Shown here: in pieces, positions 54,098 to 63,863 of the stretch
Numbering within the stretch: the stretch's first letter is position 1
Layout of the letters: the number at the start of each line of letters is the position of its first letter
NCBI RefSeq assembly: GCF_000422965.1
Contig: NZ_AUHB01000006.1
Coordinates: forward strand, 186,001 to 250,000
Direction: 5' to 3'
DNA length: 64,000 nucleotides
DNA from: Pleomorphomonas oryzae DSM 16300
GTDB lineage: Bacteria; Pseudomonadota; Alphaproteobacteria; Rhizobiales; Pleomorphomonadaceae
Position numbers and translations under genes: made by a program
The notes under the pieces: generated by a model
What the model saw: only the letters and a program-made list of their open reading frames with translations
Database searches by the model: none
What the model was told of the DNA's origin: nothing

Positions 54098-55042
54098 CTA
54101 TCCGGCCGTCTGCGCTTCCGCCTGTGCGAGCAATGCCAGCACGTGGGCGTGGGAGGCTTCGAAGGCCGCCTGCTCTTCCTCCGTGAATCGACAGGCGACC
54201 ACCGCCTCGCGGCCGGCACGGCCAATGACGCAGGGCACGCTCATCACCACGTCGGAAACGCCATACTCGCCTTGCAGCAGCGTACCGACCGGCAGCACCG
54301 AGCGTTCATTGCCGGCAATCGCCCGGATGATGCGGAACACCGAGGCGGCGATACCGTGGTTGGTGTTGCCCTTGCCGGCAAAGATATCCAGGCCGACCTG
54401 CAGCACGCGCCGCCGAACCTCGGCGCGATCGATGGGCGGCAGGCCGTTCAGCTCGCAATAGCTGTCGACATCGAGACCACAGACGTTGCACAGGCTCCAG
54501 GGAATGAAGCCGGTATCGCTATGGTCGCCGAGTACCCAGCCGAAGATGTTCTTGGGGTCGATCGCCACGTGCTCGCTGACGATGCGCATGAACCGGGCGG
54601 TATCGATGATGGTGCCGAGGCTGATCACCCGCTCCTTCGGAAAGAAGGAGTGGCGCAGCACCACCTGAACCAAGATATCGACGGGGTTGGTGACCATCAG
54701 CACGATGGCGCTTGGCGACGTCCGCTCCACCTCGGCGATGATCGACTTCATGATGGCACTGTTGATCTGGGCCAGCGCGTCGCGCGTCTGCCCCGGCTTG
54801 ATCTGCGCCCCCGCGGTGATCACCACGATGTCGCTGCCAGCAGAATCCGCGTAATCGCCGGCGACGAGACGAGGGTTCTGCGCATTGATAAAGGACGTGG
54901 TGTGCGAGAAGTCCCAGATCTCCGCCTGCGCCTTGGTGGCCGCCTGATCGACCACCACGATTTCCGAGGCGACGCCGCTATTGAGAAGATGGCCGACCAC
55001 CTCAGTGCCCACCGCTCCCATGCCGATGACCGTGATCTTCAT
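54098..55042 (-). CDS. LDH/MDH-superfamily NAD-dependent 2-hydroxyacid dehydrogenase
   Basis: The 314-residue protein has the NAD site ITVIGMGAVGTEVVGHLL, an acidic residue after strand 2 (VVVDQ) that favours NAD, Arg87 in PGQTRDAL, Asn119 in VTNPVDIL, Arg150 in IIDTARF and catalytic His174 in LGDHSDTG. The position that decides between lactate (Gln) and malate (Arg) is Ile81 (AGAQIKPG), so neither name is safe. L-lactate dehydrogenase-like is the nearest label. GGGGCGGGG precedes the ATG at 55042. It is convergent with the SDR gene and divergent from kdp. Confidence 0.88.
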   Translation of the reverse strand: MKITVIGMGAVGTEVVGHLLNSGVASEIVVVDQAATKAQAEIWDFSHTTSFINAQNPRLVAGDYADSAGSDIVVITAGAQIKPGQTRDALAQINSAIMKSIIAEVERTSPSAIVLMVTNPVDILVQVVLRHSFFPKERVISLGTIIDTARFMRIVSEHVAIDPKNIFGWVLGDHSDTGFIPWSLCNVCGLDVDSYCELNGLPPIDRAEVRRRVLQVGLDIFAGKGNTNHGIAASVFRIIRAIAGNERSVLPVGTLLQGEYGVSDVVMSVPCVIGRAGREAVVACRFTEEEQAAFEASHAHVLALLAQAEAQTAG

Positions 55043-55130
55043 CCCCGCCCCCTGACGCATGATCTTTGACCGAAGCTAGATCACTTCGCATGTGAAGGGC
55101 AATCGCCGGGCGGAGTCGTTGCCGGCGATC

Positions 55131-55160
55131 ACTATGACTTTTTTATATCTTTGCGCCCCG
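55131..55160 (+). promoter_or_regulatory. Candidate KdpE binding site of the kdp operon
   Basis: The T-rich stretch TTTTTTATATCTTTGCGCC (55139-55157) followed by CCG resembles the E. coli KdpE operator TTTTTATACTTTTTTTACACC. It lies about 185 bases before the first kdp micro-ORF, and kdpE itself is at the end of the cluster. No clear -35/-10 pair was assigned. Confidence 0.4.
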
Positions 55161-55204
55161 TTCCGTCTCGAACCCCTATGCGGTTCGGTCCTACCCTAAG
55201 TGCA

Positions 55205-55254
55205 GAATTCGTAAACCTTCCGCCTCCCGTCGCGGCAATGCGGAAGGTGAATTC
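55205..55254 (+). promoter_or_regulatory. Hairpin in the kdp leader
   Basis: GAATTC (55205-55210) pairs with GAATTC (55249-55254), and CCTTCCGC (55216-55223) pairs perfectly with GCGGAAGG (55240-55247), forming an extended stem around a 16-base loop. It lies between the candidate operator and the first micro-ORF, in the expected untranslated leader. It has no T-run and could act in RNA control or stability. Confidence 0.45.
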
Positions 55255-55322
55255 GCGCGCGGTGAGGCCTTCGAAAAGGTGAAGGCAAACCGCCGCCCCG
55301 GATCGACTTGGGAGTCGCACAA

Positions 55323-55403
55323 ATGGATATCGTCCTGTCCCTTTCAGGCATCGTCTTTTTTGTTCTGATGCTCGGCTACGTCAGGGCCTGCGAACGACTT
55401 TGA
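55323..55403 (+). CDS. kdp-associated single-helix micro-protein upstream of KdpF
   Basis: A 26-residue protein, starting MDIVLSLSGIVFFVLMLGYV and ending RACERL, consists of one membrane helix followed by a short charged end. Micro-proteins ending in (F/Y)VR.C(E/D)RL occur just before kdpF in many proteobacterial kdp operons, usually unannotated. It ends 17 bases before kdpF and is in the same direction. GACTTGGGAG lies before the ATG. It may be an additional stabilising subunit of the KdpABC complex (inference). Confidence 0.75.
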   Translation: MDIVLSLSGIVFFVLMLGYVRACERL

Positions 55404-55420
55404 GCTTTGGAGTTCCAACT

Positions 55421-55510
55421 ATGCTGTTCGAATACATTTTGGGCGGGGCCACAGCGGCGTTCCTCTCGGCCTATCTGATTTACGCCCTCGTCCGCCCCGA
55501 ACGCTTCTGA
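55421..55510 (+). CDS. kdpF: KdpF, small subunit of the K+-transporting ATPase
   Basis: The 29-residue protein [20 protein letters not shown], ending YALVRPERF, is a single membrane helix with the typical C-terminal (V/L)RPE(R/K)F motif of KdpF. KdpF stabilises the KdpABC complex. A TTTGGAG site precedes the ATG, and kdpA starts 22 bases after the stop. Confidence 0.92.
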   Translation: MLFEYILGGATAAFLSAYLIYALVRPERF

Positions 55511-55532
55511 AGCACCGGCCAGGAAAATTCCC

Positions 55533-57236
55533 ATGACCATCAATGGATGGATACAGATCCTCGTCTTCTGCGGGATCATCATTGCCCTCATCAGGCCGCT
55601 CGGCGGCTATATGACGGCGGTGTTCAACGGCGAGCGGACACCGCTCTCGCTGGTTCTCGGCCCGGTCGAGCGAGGTCTCTACCGCCTCGCCGGCACCAGC
55701 GAGCGGGAGGAACAGCACTGGACCGCCTATGCGATATCCATGCTGCTGTTCAATCTCCTCGGCTTCCTGGTGCTCTATCTGGTGCTGCGCCTGCAGGGCT
55801 TTCTGCCGCTCAACCCCACCGGCATGGCCAACGTACCACCGGAGCTATCCTTCAACACCGCCGCCAGCTTCGTGACCAACACCAACTGGCAGAACTACGG
55901 CGGCGAAAGCACCATGTCGTATCTGACCCAGATGCTGGGGCTGACGGTCCAGAACTTCCTGTCGGCGGCCACAGGTATCGCGCTGGCCATGGCGCTGATC
56001 CGGGGCTTTGCCCGAAAATCGGCTCGCACCGTGGGTAATTTCTGGGTCGATATGACACGCGGCACGCTCTACCTGCTGCTGCCGATCTCGATCATCATGA
56101 CGCTCGTCCTCGTCTGGCTCGGCATGCCGCAGACACTGAGCGGCTCCATTGACGCAACGACGCTGGAAGGCGCCAAGCAGACCATCGCGGTCGGCCCGGT
56201 CGCCTCCCAGATCGCCATCAAGATGCTGGGCACCAACGGTGGCGGTTTCTTCAACGCCAACGCCGCCCATCCCTTCGAAAACCCCGACGCCTTCTCCAAC
56301 CTCATCCAGATGGTGGCGATCTTCGCCATCGGCGCGGCGCTGACCAACGTTTTCGGCCGCATGGTCGGCAACGAGAAGCAGGGCTGGGCGATCTTCGCCG
56401 CCATGGGCACCTTGTTCCTGGTCGGCGTCGCCGTCTGCTACTGGGCCGAAGCGGCCGGCAATCCGCTGGTCCATGCCCTCGGCATCGACGGCGGCAACAT
56501 GGAAGGCAAGGAAGCGCGCTTCGGCACGGCGTTGTCGGCCCTGTTCGCGGTCATTACCACCTCTGCCTCCTGTGGCGCGGTCAACGCCATGCACGACAGC
56601 TTCATGGCACTCGGCGGCATGATCCCGCTGATCAACATGATGCTCGGCGAGATCATCGTCGGCGGCGTCGGTGCCGGCTTCTACGGCATCCTGATGTTCA
56701 TCGTCATCGCCATCTTTGTTGCCGGCCTGATGGTCGGTCGCACGCCGGAATATCTCGGCAAGAAGATCGAGGCCAAGGAAGTGAAGATGGCCATGCTGGC
56801 CGTCCTCTGCCTGCCGCTCGCCATGCTCGGCTTCGCCGCCGTCGCAATGGTGCTGCCGACCGGCGTCGCCTCGATCGCCAACGCCGGGCCCCACGGCTTC
56901 TCGGAGATCCTCTACGCCTATACCTCGGCGGCGGCCAACAACGGCTCGGCCTTCGGCGGCCTTTCCGGCAACACGTCCTGGTACAACATCACCCTCGGTA
57001 TTGGCATGCTGATGGGCCGCTTCCTGGTGATCATTCCGGTGCTGGCCATTGCCGGCTCCATCGCCGCCAAGAAGACCGTGCCCGAATCTGCCGGCACCTT
57101 CCCCACCGACGGCACGCTGTTCGTTGGCCTTCTGGTCGGCGTCATCGTCATCGTCGGCGGCCTCACCTTCTTCCCGGCGTTGGCGCTCGGACCGGTGGTC
57201 GAACACCTGGCAATTGCCGCCGGCCAGACCTTCTGA
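55533..57236 (+). CDS. kdpA: Potassium-transporting ATPase potassium-binding subunit KdpA
   Basis: The 567-residue membrane protein forms the selectivity filter and tunnel of the high-affinity K+ pump. Four pore repeats are visible: [57 protein letters not shown] and [20 protein letters not shown]. About ten helices are predicted. The length and order match KdpA. GGAAAA precedes the ATG. It lies between kdpF and kdpB in the usual operon order. Confidence 0.97.
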   Translation: MTINGWIQILVFCGIIIALIRPLGGYMTAVFNGERTPLSLVLGPVERGLYRLAGTSEREEQHWTAYAISMLLFNLLGFLVLYLVLRLQGFLPLNPTGMANVPPELSFNTAASFVTNTNWQNYGGESTMSYLTQMLGLTVQNFLSAATGIALAMALIRGFARKSARTVGNFWVDMTRGTLYLLLPISIIMTLVLVWLGMPQTLSGSIDATTLEGAKQTIAVGPVASQIAIKMLGTNGGGFFNANAAHPFENPDAFSNLIQMVAIFAIGAALTNVFGRMVGNEKQGWAIFAAMGTLFLVGVAVCYWAEAAGNPLVHALGIDGGNMEGKEARFGTALSALFAVITTSASCGAVNAMHDSFMALGGMIPLINMMLGEIIVGGVGAGFYGILMFIVIAIFVAGLMVGRTPEYLGKKIEAKEVKMAMLAVLCLPLAMLGFAAVAMVLPTGVASIANAGPHGFSEILYAYTSAAANNGSAFGGLSGNTSWYNITLGIGMLMGRFLVIIPVLAIAGSIAAKKTVPESAGTFPTDGTLFVGLLVGVIVIVGGLTFFPALALGPVVEHLAIAAGQTF

Positions 57237-57261
57237 GCCTCGGACGGACAAGGAGTTTTTC

Positions 57262-59304
57262 ATGAGCAAGTCCAGATCCGCGAGCCTCCTCGACGCCGGC
57301 ATCCTGCTGCCGGCCATCGGCGGGGCCTTCCGCAAGCTCGACCCGCGCAGCCTGATCAGAAACCCGGTGATGTTCGTCGTCGCCGTCGTCTCGGCGCTGA
57401 CCACCGTGCTTCTCGTCAAGGATGTCGTCACCGGCAGCGGGCACCTCGGCTTTTCCTTTCAGATCGTCGTCTGGCTGTGGTTCACCCTGCTGTTTGCCAA
57501 CTTCGCCGAGGCGGTGGCCGAGGGGCGCGGCAAGGCGCAGGCCGATGCCTTGCGTCGCACCCGCACCGAAACGCAGGCCAAGCTCATCACCGGCAGCGAC
57601 AAGGCCTACCGGATGGTTCCCGGCCACAGCCTCAAGGTCGGCGACGTGGTGCTGGTCGAGGCGGGGGATATCATCCCCTCCGACGGCGAGGTGGTCGAGG
57701 GTGTCGCCTCGGTCAACGAGGCGGCGATCACCGGCGAGTCTGCCCCGGTCATCCGTGAATCCGGCGGCGATCGCTCGGCGGTAACCGGCGGCACCGAGGT
57801 GCTGTCCGACTGGATTCGCGTGCGCATCACGGCGGCCGCCGGCTCCACCTTCATCGATCGCATGATCGCGCTGGTGGAAGGCGCCGAGCGTCAGAAGACG
57901 CCCAACGAAATCGCCCTCAATATCCTTCTGGCCGGCATGACGCTGATCTTCGTGCTGGCAACGGTGACCATCCCGAGCTTTGCCAGCTACGCCGGTGGTT
58001 CCATCCCGGTGGTCGTGCTGGTTGCCCTGTTCGTGACGCTGATCCCGACCACCATCGGCGCGCTGCTGTCGGCCATCGGCATCGCCGGCATGGACCGTCT
58101 CGTCCGCTTCAATGTGCTGGCCATGTCCGGCCGCGCGGTCGAGGCGGCCGGCGACGTCGACACGCTACTGCTCGACAAGACCGGCACCATCACGCTCGGC
58201 AACCGTCAGGCCACGGCGCTTCACCCGGTGGGTGGCGTCACCGTCGAGGCCCTCGCCGACGCGGCGCAGCTCGCCTCGCTGGCCGACGAGACGCCCGAGG
58301 GACGGTCGATCGTCGTGCTCGCCAAGGAGAAGTATGGCCTCAGGGGGCGGGAAATGGAGAGCCTGCACGCCACGTTCGTGCCCTTCACCGCCCAGACCCG
58401 GATGAGCGGCGTCGACTACGACGGCCTCAGCATCCGCAAGGGCGCCGTCGATGCCATCCTCGCCCAGGCCGAACCGACCGCCGCGGCGGCATTGCGCGAA
58501 ACGCGGTCGACCGCCGACGGCATCGCCAAGACCGGCGGCACGCCGCTGGCCGTGATGCGGAACGGTCAGGTGCTTGGCGTCGTCGAGCTCAAGGACATCG
58601 TCAAGGGCGGCATCCGCGAGCGCTTTGCCGAACTGCGCCGCATGGGCATCCGCACCGTAATGATCACCGGCGATAACCCGATGACCGCCGCCGCCATCGC
58701 CGCCGAAGCCGGTGTCGACGACTTCCTCGCCCAGGCCACGCCCGAGGACAAGTTGAACCTCATCCGTGCCGAACAAGCCAAGGGCAAGCTGGTGGCCATG
58801 TGCGGCGACGGCACCAACGACGCGCCTGCCCTCGCCCAATCGGATGTCGGCGTTGCCATGAACACCGGCACCGTTGCCGCCCGCGAGGCCGGCAACATGG
58901 TGGACCTCGACAGCGACCCGACCAAGCTCATCGAGATCGTCGAAATCGGCAAGCAGCTGCTGATGACACGTGGTGCGCTCACCACCTTCTCGATCGCCAA
59001 CGACGTCGCCAAGTATTTCGCCATCATCCCCGCCATGTTCCTGGCCTTCTATCCGCAGCTCGGCGCGCTCAACGTGATGGGCCTTGCCACGCCGCAAAGC
59101 GCCATCCTCTCGGCGATCATCTTCAACGCCCTGATCATCGTGGCGTTGATCCCGCTGGCACTGAGGGGCGTTCGCTACCGGCCGGTCGGCGCCGGCGCAC
59201 TACTCACGCGCAACCTCCTCATTTACGGCCTCGGCGGCATCATCGTGCCGTTCATCGGCATCAAGGCGATCGATCTCGCCGTCACCGCCCTCGGCCTCGT
59301 TTGA
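57262..59304 (+). CDS. kdpB: Potassium-transporting ATPase ATP-binding subunit KdpB
   Basis: The 680-residue P-type ATPase energises K+ uptake. Motifs in order: the actuator TGES in [16 protein letters not shown], the P-site [11 protein letters not shown] with phosphorylated Asp305, the nucleotide-domain region [45 protein letters not shown] and [22 protein letters not shown]. The ATG at 57262 has AAGGAG upstream. TGES serine phosphorylation inhibits KdpB in E. coli at high potassium; the same serine is present here. Confidence 0.97.
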   Translation: MSKSRSASLLDAGILLPAIGGAFRKLDPRSLIRNPVMFVVAVVSALTTVLLVKDVVTGSGHLGFSFQIVVWLWFTLLFANFAEAVAEGRGKAQADALRRTRTETQAKLITGSDKAYRMVPGHSLKVGDVVLVEAGDIIPSDGEVVEGVASVNEAAITGESAPVIRESGGDRSAVTGGTEVLSDWIRVRITAAAGSTFIDRMIALVEGAERQKTPNEIALNILLAGMTLIFVLATVTIPSFASYAGGSIPVVVLVALFVTLIPTTIGALLSAIGIAGMDRLVRFNVLAMSGRAVEAAGDVDTLLLDKTGTITLGNRQATALHPVGGVTVEALADAAQLASLADETPEGRSIVVLAKEKYGLRGREMESLHATFVPFTAQTRMSGVDYDGLSIRKGAVDAILAQAEPTAAAALRETRSTADGIAKTGGTPLAVMRNGQVLGVVELKDIVKGGIRERFAELRRMGIRTVMITGDNPMTAAAIAAEAGVDDFLAQATPEDKLNLIRAEQAKGKLVAMCGDGTNDAPALAQSDVGVAMNTGTVAAREAGNMVDLDSDPTKLIEIVEIGKQLLMTRGALTTFSIANDVAKYFAIIPAMFLAFYPQLGALNVMGLATPQSAILSAIIFNALIIVALIPLALRGVRYRPVGAGALLTRNLLIYGLGGIIVPFIGIKAIDLAVTALGLV

Positions 59305-59316
59305 AGGACCATTCCC

Positions 59317-59886
59317 ATGTTGAAACAACTGAGGCCCGCAGCGGTCACCCTCATCGTCCTGGCGGCCCTCACCGGCCTCGCCTACCCGCTGGCCATGACC
59401 GGCATCGCTCAGGCCATCTTCCCTCATCAGGCCGCCGGCAGCCTGATCGAAAAGAACGGCGTCGTGGTCGGCTCGGAGTTGATCGGGCAGAGCTTTGCCG
59501 GCGAGACCTATTTCCACGGCCGTCCCTCGGCCGCCGGAAACGGCTACGACGCATCAAGTTCGGGCGGCTCCAACCTCGGTCCCGCCAATCCCAAGCTGAT
59601 CGACCGCATCCGCGCCGACGCCGAAAAGCTGAGAAGCGAGAATCCCGGCGCAGCGGTGCCGATGGACCTGGTCACCACCTCCGGTAGTGGCCTCGATCCG
59701 CACATCTCGCCTGAGGCGGCCTACTTCCAGGTTCCACGCGTCGCAAAGGCCAGGGCTCTCGATCCGGCGGCGGTCAAGACGCTGGTGGATGCTGCGATCA
59801 GTGGCCGCGAGTTGGGTTTCATGGGCGAGCCGACCGTCAACGTGTTGAAACTCAACCTCGCTCTCGACGACCTGCAGAAGAAGTGA
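59317..59886 (+). CDS. kdpC: Potassium-transporting ATPase subunit KdpC
   Basis: The 189-residue protein has one N-terminal membrane helix ([20 protein letters not shown]) and a periplasmic domain with [34 protein letters not shown] and [20 protein letters not shown], all KdpC signatures. It helps ATP use and complex stability. It begins 12 bases after the kdpB stop and is followed by kdpD after 52 bases. Confidence 0.97.
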   Translation: MLKQLRPAAVTLIVLAALTGLAYPLAMTGIAQAIFPHQAAGSLIEKNGVVVGSELIGQSFAGETYFHGRPSAAGNGYDASSSGGSNLGPANPKLIDRIRADAEKLRSENPGAAVPMDLVTTSGSGLDPHISPEAAYFQVPRVAKARALDPAAVKTLVDAAISGRELGFMGEPTVNVLKLNLALDDLQKK

Positions 59887-59938
59887 TCGAATCCCGTCGG
59901 GGCCGGTCCACGGCCCCGACCCGCACCACGAGGACAAC

Positions 59939-62644
59939 ATGCCCTTGGACGATCGGAATGCCGATGACAGGCCTTCCCCGGACGCTCTGCTCGAGAGTGC
60001 CGAGCGGGAGGAACGCGGTCGCCTGAAAATCTTCCTCGGCGCGGCGCCCGGTGTCGGCAAGACCTATGAAATGCTGATGGCCGGTCGAGCCCGCCGGGCC
60101 GATGGCACCGACGTCGTCATCGGCGTGGTCGAAACGCACGGACGGCAGGAAACCCAGGCGCTGCTCGACGGCTTCGAGATCGTCCCTCGCCTCAAGCTCG
60201 GCTACAAGGGCCATGAGCTCGACGAGATGGACCTCGACGCCGTCATATCCCGCCGGCCTGAGCTTGTCCTCGTCGACGAGCTTGCCCACAGCAACGTCGA
60301 GGGCAGTCGCCATCCCAAGCGCTATCTCGATGTCGAGGAACTGCTCAGCCGGGGCATCGACGTCTACACGACGCTGAACATCCAGCACGTCGAGAGCCTC
60401 AACGACGTCGTCGCCCGTATCACCCGCATCCGAGTTCGCGAGACGGTGCCGGATTCGATCATCGACCGGGCCGACGATATCGAGATCATCGACCTGACGC
60501 CGGACGACCTGATCCGGCGGCTGCACGAGGGTAAGATCTACCTGCCCAAGACGGCAACGCGCGCGACGGCCAACTATTTCTCGCCGGGCAACCTCACCGC
60601 CTTGCGCGAGCTGGCCTTGCGGCGCACCGCCCAGCGCGTCGACGACCAGCTGGTCAGCCACATGCAGGCCCATGCCATCGCCGGTCCCTGGGAAGCCGGC
60701 GAGCGGGTACTGGTCTGCATCGACGAGCACCCCCGTTCGGCCGCCCTGGTGCGCTACGCGCGCCGACAGGCCGATCGTCTCAGGGCGCCATGGGCAGCGA
60801 TCCACGTGGAGAACGCCCGTTCGGTGGCCCTGGCGGAAACCAACAAGGACCGACTGGCCGACCACCTCCGCCTTGCCGAACAGCTTGGTGGCGAGGCCGT
60901 CACCATCCCCGGTCAGGACGTGGCCCGTGATATTCTCCGCTACGCCAAAGCCAATAACTTCACCCACATCGTCGTCGGCAAGCCCCATAAACCGCGCTGG
61001 CGGGAGTGGTTCGAAGGATCGGTGTCGCATGACCTGATCCGCCGGTCCGGCGACATCAGCATTCACGTCATCTCAGGGGCTCAACCGGCCACCGCACCGA
61101 CCAAAGGCGTTCGCACGGCGACGCCGGCGACGACCTTCAACATCAAGCCCTATCTCGTTTCTACCCTCTATGTGGCAGGCGCACTGGCCATCAGCGGCGC
61201 GCTCGATCGTTTCCTCGACGTCCGCAACCTTGCCTTGGTTTTCCTGATGGGTGTCCTGGCGTCGGCGGTCACGTCCGGTCTGTGGCCGGCGCTTTACGCC
61301 TGCCTCGCCAGTGCGCTCGCCTTCAATTTCTTCTTCCTGGAGCCGCGTTACACACTGACCATCCGCGACCCGGAAAGCGTGGTCGCCCTGGTGGTGTTTC
61401 TGATCGTGGCCGTGACCGCCAGTAACCTCGCAGCCCGGTTGCACCGGCAAGCGGCCGCCGCCCGGCAACGGGCGCGGATGACCGACGACCTCTATCAGTT
61501 CTCGCGCAAGCTGGCCGGCACGGGCACCCTCGACGACGTGCTCTGGGCGACGGCCTACCAGATCGCCGCCATGCTGCGGGTGCGGGTGGTGATTCTGATG
61601 CCCGAGAGTGACACGCTCGCCGTCAAGGTCGGTTATCCGCCGGATGACGTGCTGGTCGACGCCGACATCGCCGCCGCCCGCTGGGCCTGGGAGCACAAGC
61701 AGGCCGCCGGGCGCGGGGCCTATACGCTGCCCGGCGCCAAGCGCCTCTACATGCCTCTTAAGACGGGCCGCACGCCGATCGGTGTCATCGGCCTCGATAA
61801 CGACAAGCCGGGGCCGTTGCTGACGCCCGAAGAGCAGCGCCTGTTCGACGCCCTCGCCGATCAGGCCGCCGTCTCCATCGAGCGGATCCAGCTGGTTGCC
61901 GACGTCGAGTCCGCCAAGCTGGCCGCCGAGGCCGACCGATTGAGAACGGCGCTGCTGTCGTCGATCTCGCACGACCTCAAGACGCCGCTGGCCGGCATTC
62001 TCGGCGCGGCCGGTACCCTCAACGATTACGCCTCCTCGCTGCCGGATGCCGACCGGACCGAACTCGTCTCGACCATCGTCGAGGAATCCGAGCGCCTGCA
62101 CCGCTTCATCGGCAACCTGCTCGACATGACGCGATTGGAATCGGGCGCCACGCAACCAAACGCCTCGCTGCATTTCCCCGGAGACATCGTCGGCAGCGCC
62201 CTTCGGCGCGCCGGCCGGCTGCTGGCCCGCCACACGCTCGACGTGGCATTGCCCAGCGATCTGCCGATGCTCAGGGTCGACGCCGTGCTCTTCGAACAGG
62301 TCATCTTCAATCTGCTCGACAATGCCGCCAAATACGCGCCGCCGGCCTCCACCATCGCCATCCAGGGCTGGCGAGACGGTGACCACGTGGTATTACGCCT
62401 TCTCGACGAGGGGCCCGGCATTCCTCCGGAGGATCTCGAACGCGTCTTTGACAGCTTCTATCGGGTGCGCAAAACCGACCATGTCCCGGCCGGCACCGGC
62501 CTCGGCCTTGCCATCTGTCGCGGCTTTATCGAGGCGATGGACGGCACCATCACCGCGGCGAACCGCGCCGACCGCTCGGGAGCAAGTTTCACCATCCGCC
62601 TTCCCATCCCCCCGCAGACCGACAGTCTGGAAGAGCCATCATGA
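59939..62644 (+). CDS. kdpD: Osmosensitive K+ channel sensor histidine kinase KdpD
   Basis: The 901-residue sensor has the N-terminal KdpD domain with Walker A FLGAAPGVGKTYEMLMAGRA and GRQETQALLDGFEI, a USP-like domain (about 245-375, ERVLVCIDEHPRSAALVRYA), four close helices (about 400-500), a GAF domain, HisKA with the phosphorylated His678 in SSISHDLKTPLAGILGA, and HATPase with NLLDNAAKYAPP and GTGLGLAICRG. It senses potassium limitation and phosphorylates KdpE. The ATG lies behind GAGGAC. The stop overlaps kdpE. Confidence 0.97.
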   Translation: MPLDDRNADDRPSPDALLESAEREERGRLKIFLGAAPGVGKTYEMLMAGRARRADGTDVVIGVVETHGRQETQALLDGFEIVPRLKLGYKGHELDEMDLDAVISRRPELVLVDELAHSNVEGSRHPKRYLDVEELLSRGIDVYTTLNIQHVESLNDVVARITRIRVRETVPDSIIDRADDIEIIDLTPDDLIRRLHEGKIYLPKTATRATANYFSPGNLTALRELALRRTAQRVDDQLVSHMQAHAIAGPWEAGERVLVCIDEHPRSAALVRYARRQADRLRAPWAAIHVENARSVALAETNKDRLADHLRLAEQLGGEAVTIPGQDVARDILRYAKANNFTHIVVGKPHKPRWREWFEGSVSHDLIRRSGDISIHVISGAQPATAPTKGVRTATPATTFNIKPYLVSTLYVAGALAISGALDRFLDVRNLALVFLMGVLASAVTSGLWPALYACLASALAFNFFFLEPRYTLTIRDPESVVALVVFLIVAVTASNLAARLHRQAAAARQRARMTDDLYQFSRKLAGTGTLDDVLWATAYQIAAMLRVRVVILMPESDTLAVKVGYPPDDVLVDADIAAARWAWEHKQAAGRGAYTLPGAKRLYMPLKTGRTPIGVIGLDNDKPGPLLTPEEQRLFDALADQAAVSIERIQLVADVESAKLAAEADRLRTALLSSISHDLKTPLAGILGAAGTLNDYASSLPDADRTELVSTIVEESERLHRFIGNLLDMTRLESGATQPNASLHFPGDIVGSALRRAGRLLARHTLDVALPSDLPMLRVDAVLFEQVIFNLLDNAAKYAPPASTIAIQGWRDGDHVVLRLLDEGPGIPPEDLERVFDSFYRVRKTDHVPAGTGLGLAICRGFIEAMDGTITAANRADRSGASFTIRLPIPPQTDSLEEPS

Positions 62645-63333
62645 CAGCCCCGGCGGTCAAAATACTGGTCGTGGACGATGAAGCGCCGATCCGCCGGCTT
62701 CTGCGGGTTGGGCTGACAACGGAAGGCTACGTGGTCGTCGAAGCGGCCGACGCCGGCGAGGCCAACGCCGAGATCGCGCGCGAAAAGCCGGATGTCATCA
62801 TCCTCGACCTCGGCCTGCCCGACGTCCAGGGCCACGATCTCCTCGCCGGCTGGCGGGCCTCGGGGCTCGAGCTGCCGATCCTCATCCTGTCGAGCCGTAC
62901 CGATGAAACCGGCATCGTCAAGGCGCTGGAACTCGGGGCCGACGACTACGTCGCCAAGCCCTTCGGCGTCGCCGAGCTGGCGGCGCGCGTGCGCGTCGCC
63001 CTGCGTCATCGTCTGCAACAGCAGGGCGAGCGGCCGATCTTCCAGGTCGGAGACCTCTCCGTCGATCTTGTGAAGCGCATCGTCAAAGTGGCGGGGCGGG
63101 AGGTCAGCCTTTCCCCCAAGGAATACGACATTCTTCGCCTCATGGTGCAGCATGCCGGCAAGGTGCTGACGCATCAGCATATTCTTCGGCAGGTCTGGGG
63201 CGGATCGGCGGACGTGCAGTATCTGCGCGTCTACGTCCGGCAGCTCCGGCAGAAGATCGAGACCAGCCCCGACCAACCCCAATACATCCTCACCGAGACG
63301 GGAGTTGGATACCGGCTTCGCGCTTCGGAGTGA
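62641..63333 (+). CDS. kdpE: Response regulator KdpE
   Basis: The 230-residue regulator has a receiver domain with ILVVDDEAPIRRLLRVGL, phospho-acceptor Asp56 in VIILDLGLPDV and KPF, then an OmpR-type winged helix with SLSPKEYDILRLMVQHAGKV and YLRVYVRQLRQKIE. Phosphorylated KdpE activates kdpFABC. The ATG overlaps the kdpD stop by ATGA, so sensor and regulator are made together. A candidate target lies at 55139-55157. Confidence 0.97.
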   Translation: MTAPAVKILVVDDEAPIRRLLRVGLTTEGYVVVEAADAGEANAEIAREKPDVIILDLGLPDVQGHDLLAGWRASGLELPILILSSRTDETGIVKALELGADDYVAKPFGVAELAARVRVALRHRLQQQGERPIFQVGDLSVDLVKRIVKVAGREVSLSPKEYDILRLMVQHAGKVLTHQHILRQVWGGSADVQYLRVYVRQLRQKIETSPDQPQYILTETGVGYRLRASE

Positions 63334-63385
63334 GCCCCAAGCCTTTCCGCACTGCCGACAGACACCCTCTTGAAACGAGAAGGCC

Positions 63386-63838
63386 ATGCAACTCGCCGAC
63401 ATGATCGAGCCGCAGAACGTGCTCATCAACCACACGGTTGCCTCGAAGGCAGACCTCCTCCGTGACCTTGCCGGTCTTGCCTCCGAGCGGACCGGCATCG
63501 ATGCGAACGCCATTCTCGGGCCGCTGGTCAACCGCGAGGGCCTCGGCTCGACCGGTGTCGGCAACGGCATCGCCATTCCCCACGCCAACGTCCCCGACCT
63601 CCTGGCCCCTCTCACGCTGCTGGTCCGACTAAAGCGGCCCATCGACTTCGAGGCGATCGACGAGAAGCCCGTCGACATCGTCTTTCTCGTGCTTTCGCCG
63701 GCCCACAAGGGCTCGGCGCACCTCAACCTTCTCGCCTGCATTGCCCGCAGTGCGCGATCGGAAACGTGGTCGCGAGCGGTCAGGCAGGCGCCCTCGCCTG
63801 CCGCCCTTCACGTGTTGCTCGCCAGCGCGCCCAGCTGA
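63386..63838 (+). CDS. PTS IIA-Ntr-type regulatory protein (PtsN-like)
   Basis: The 150-residue protein is a single EIIA domain. MIEPQNVLINHTVASKADLL, REGLGSTGVGNGIAIPHANV with the phosphoryl-accepting His66, and VDIVFLVLSPAHKGSAHLNL are typical of PtsN/FruA-like IIA. In E. coli, unphosphorylated EIIA-Ntr binds KdpD and stimulates the kinase. The gene follows kdpE by 52 bases on the same strand, so a dedicated input to KdpD is a reasonable inference. It could also be the canonical ptsN displaced from its usual rpoN neighbourhood. Confidence 0.9.
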   Translation: MQLADMIEPQNVLINHTVASKADLLRDLAGLASERTGIDANAILGPLVNREGLGSTGVGNGIAIPHANVPDLLAPLTLLVRLKRPIDFEAIDEKPVDIVFLVLSPAHKGSAHLNLLACIARSARSETWSRAVRQAPSPAALHVLLASAPS

Positions 63839-63863
63839 AGGTTCAACACGTCAGGCCAATCGA

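Noticed and set aside
55845-57431. 528-codon minus-strand frame antisense to kdpA
   Set aside because: Asp/His/Gly-rich shadow of kdpA, with no motif.
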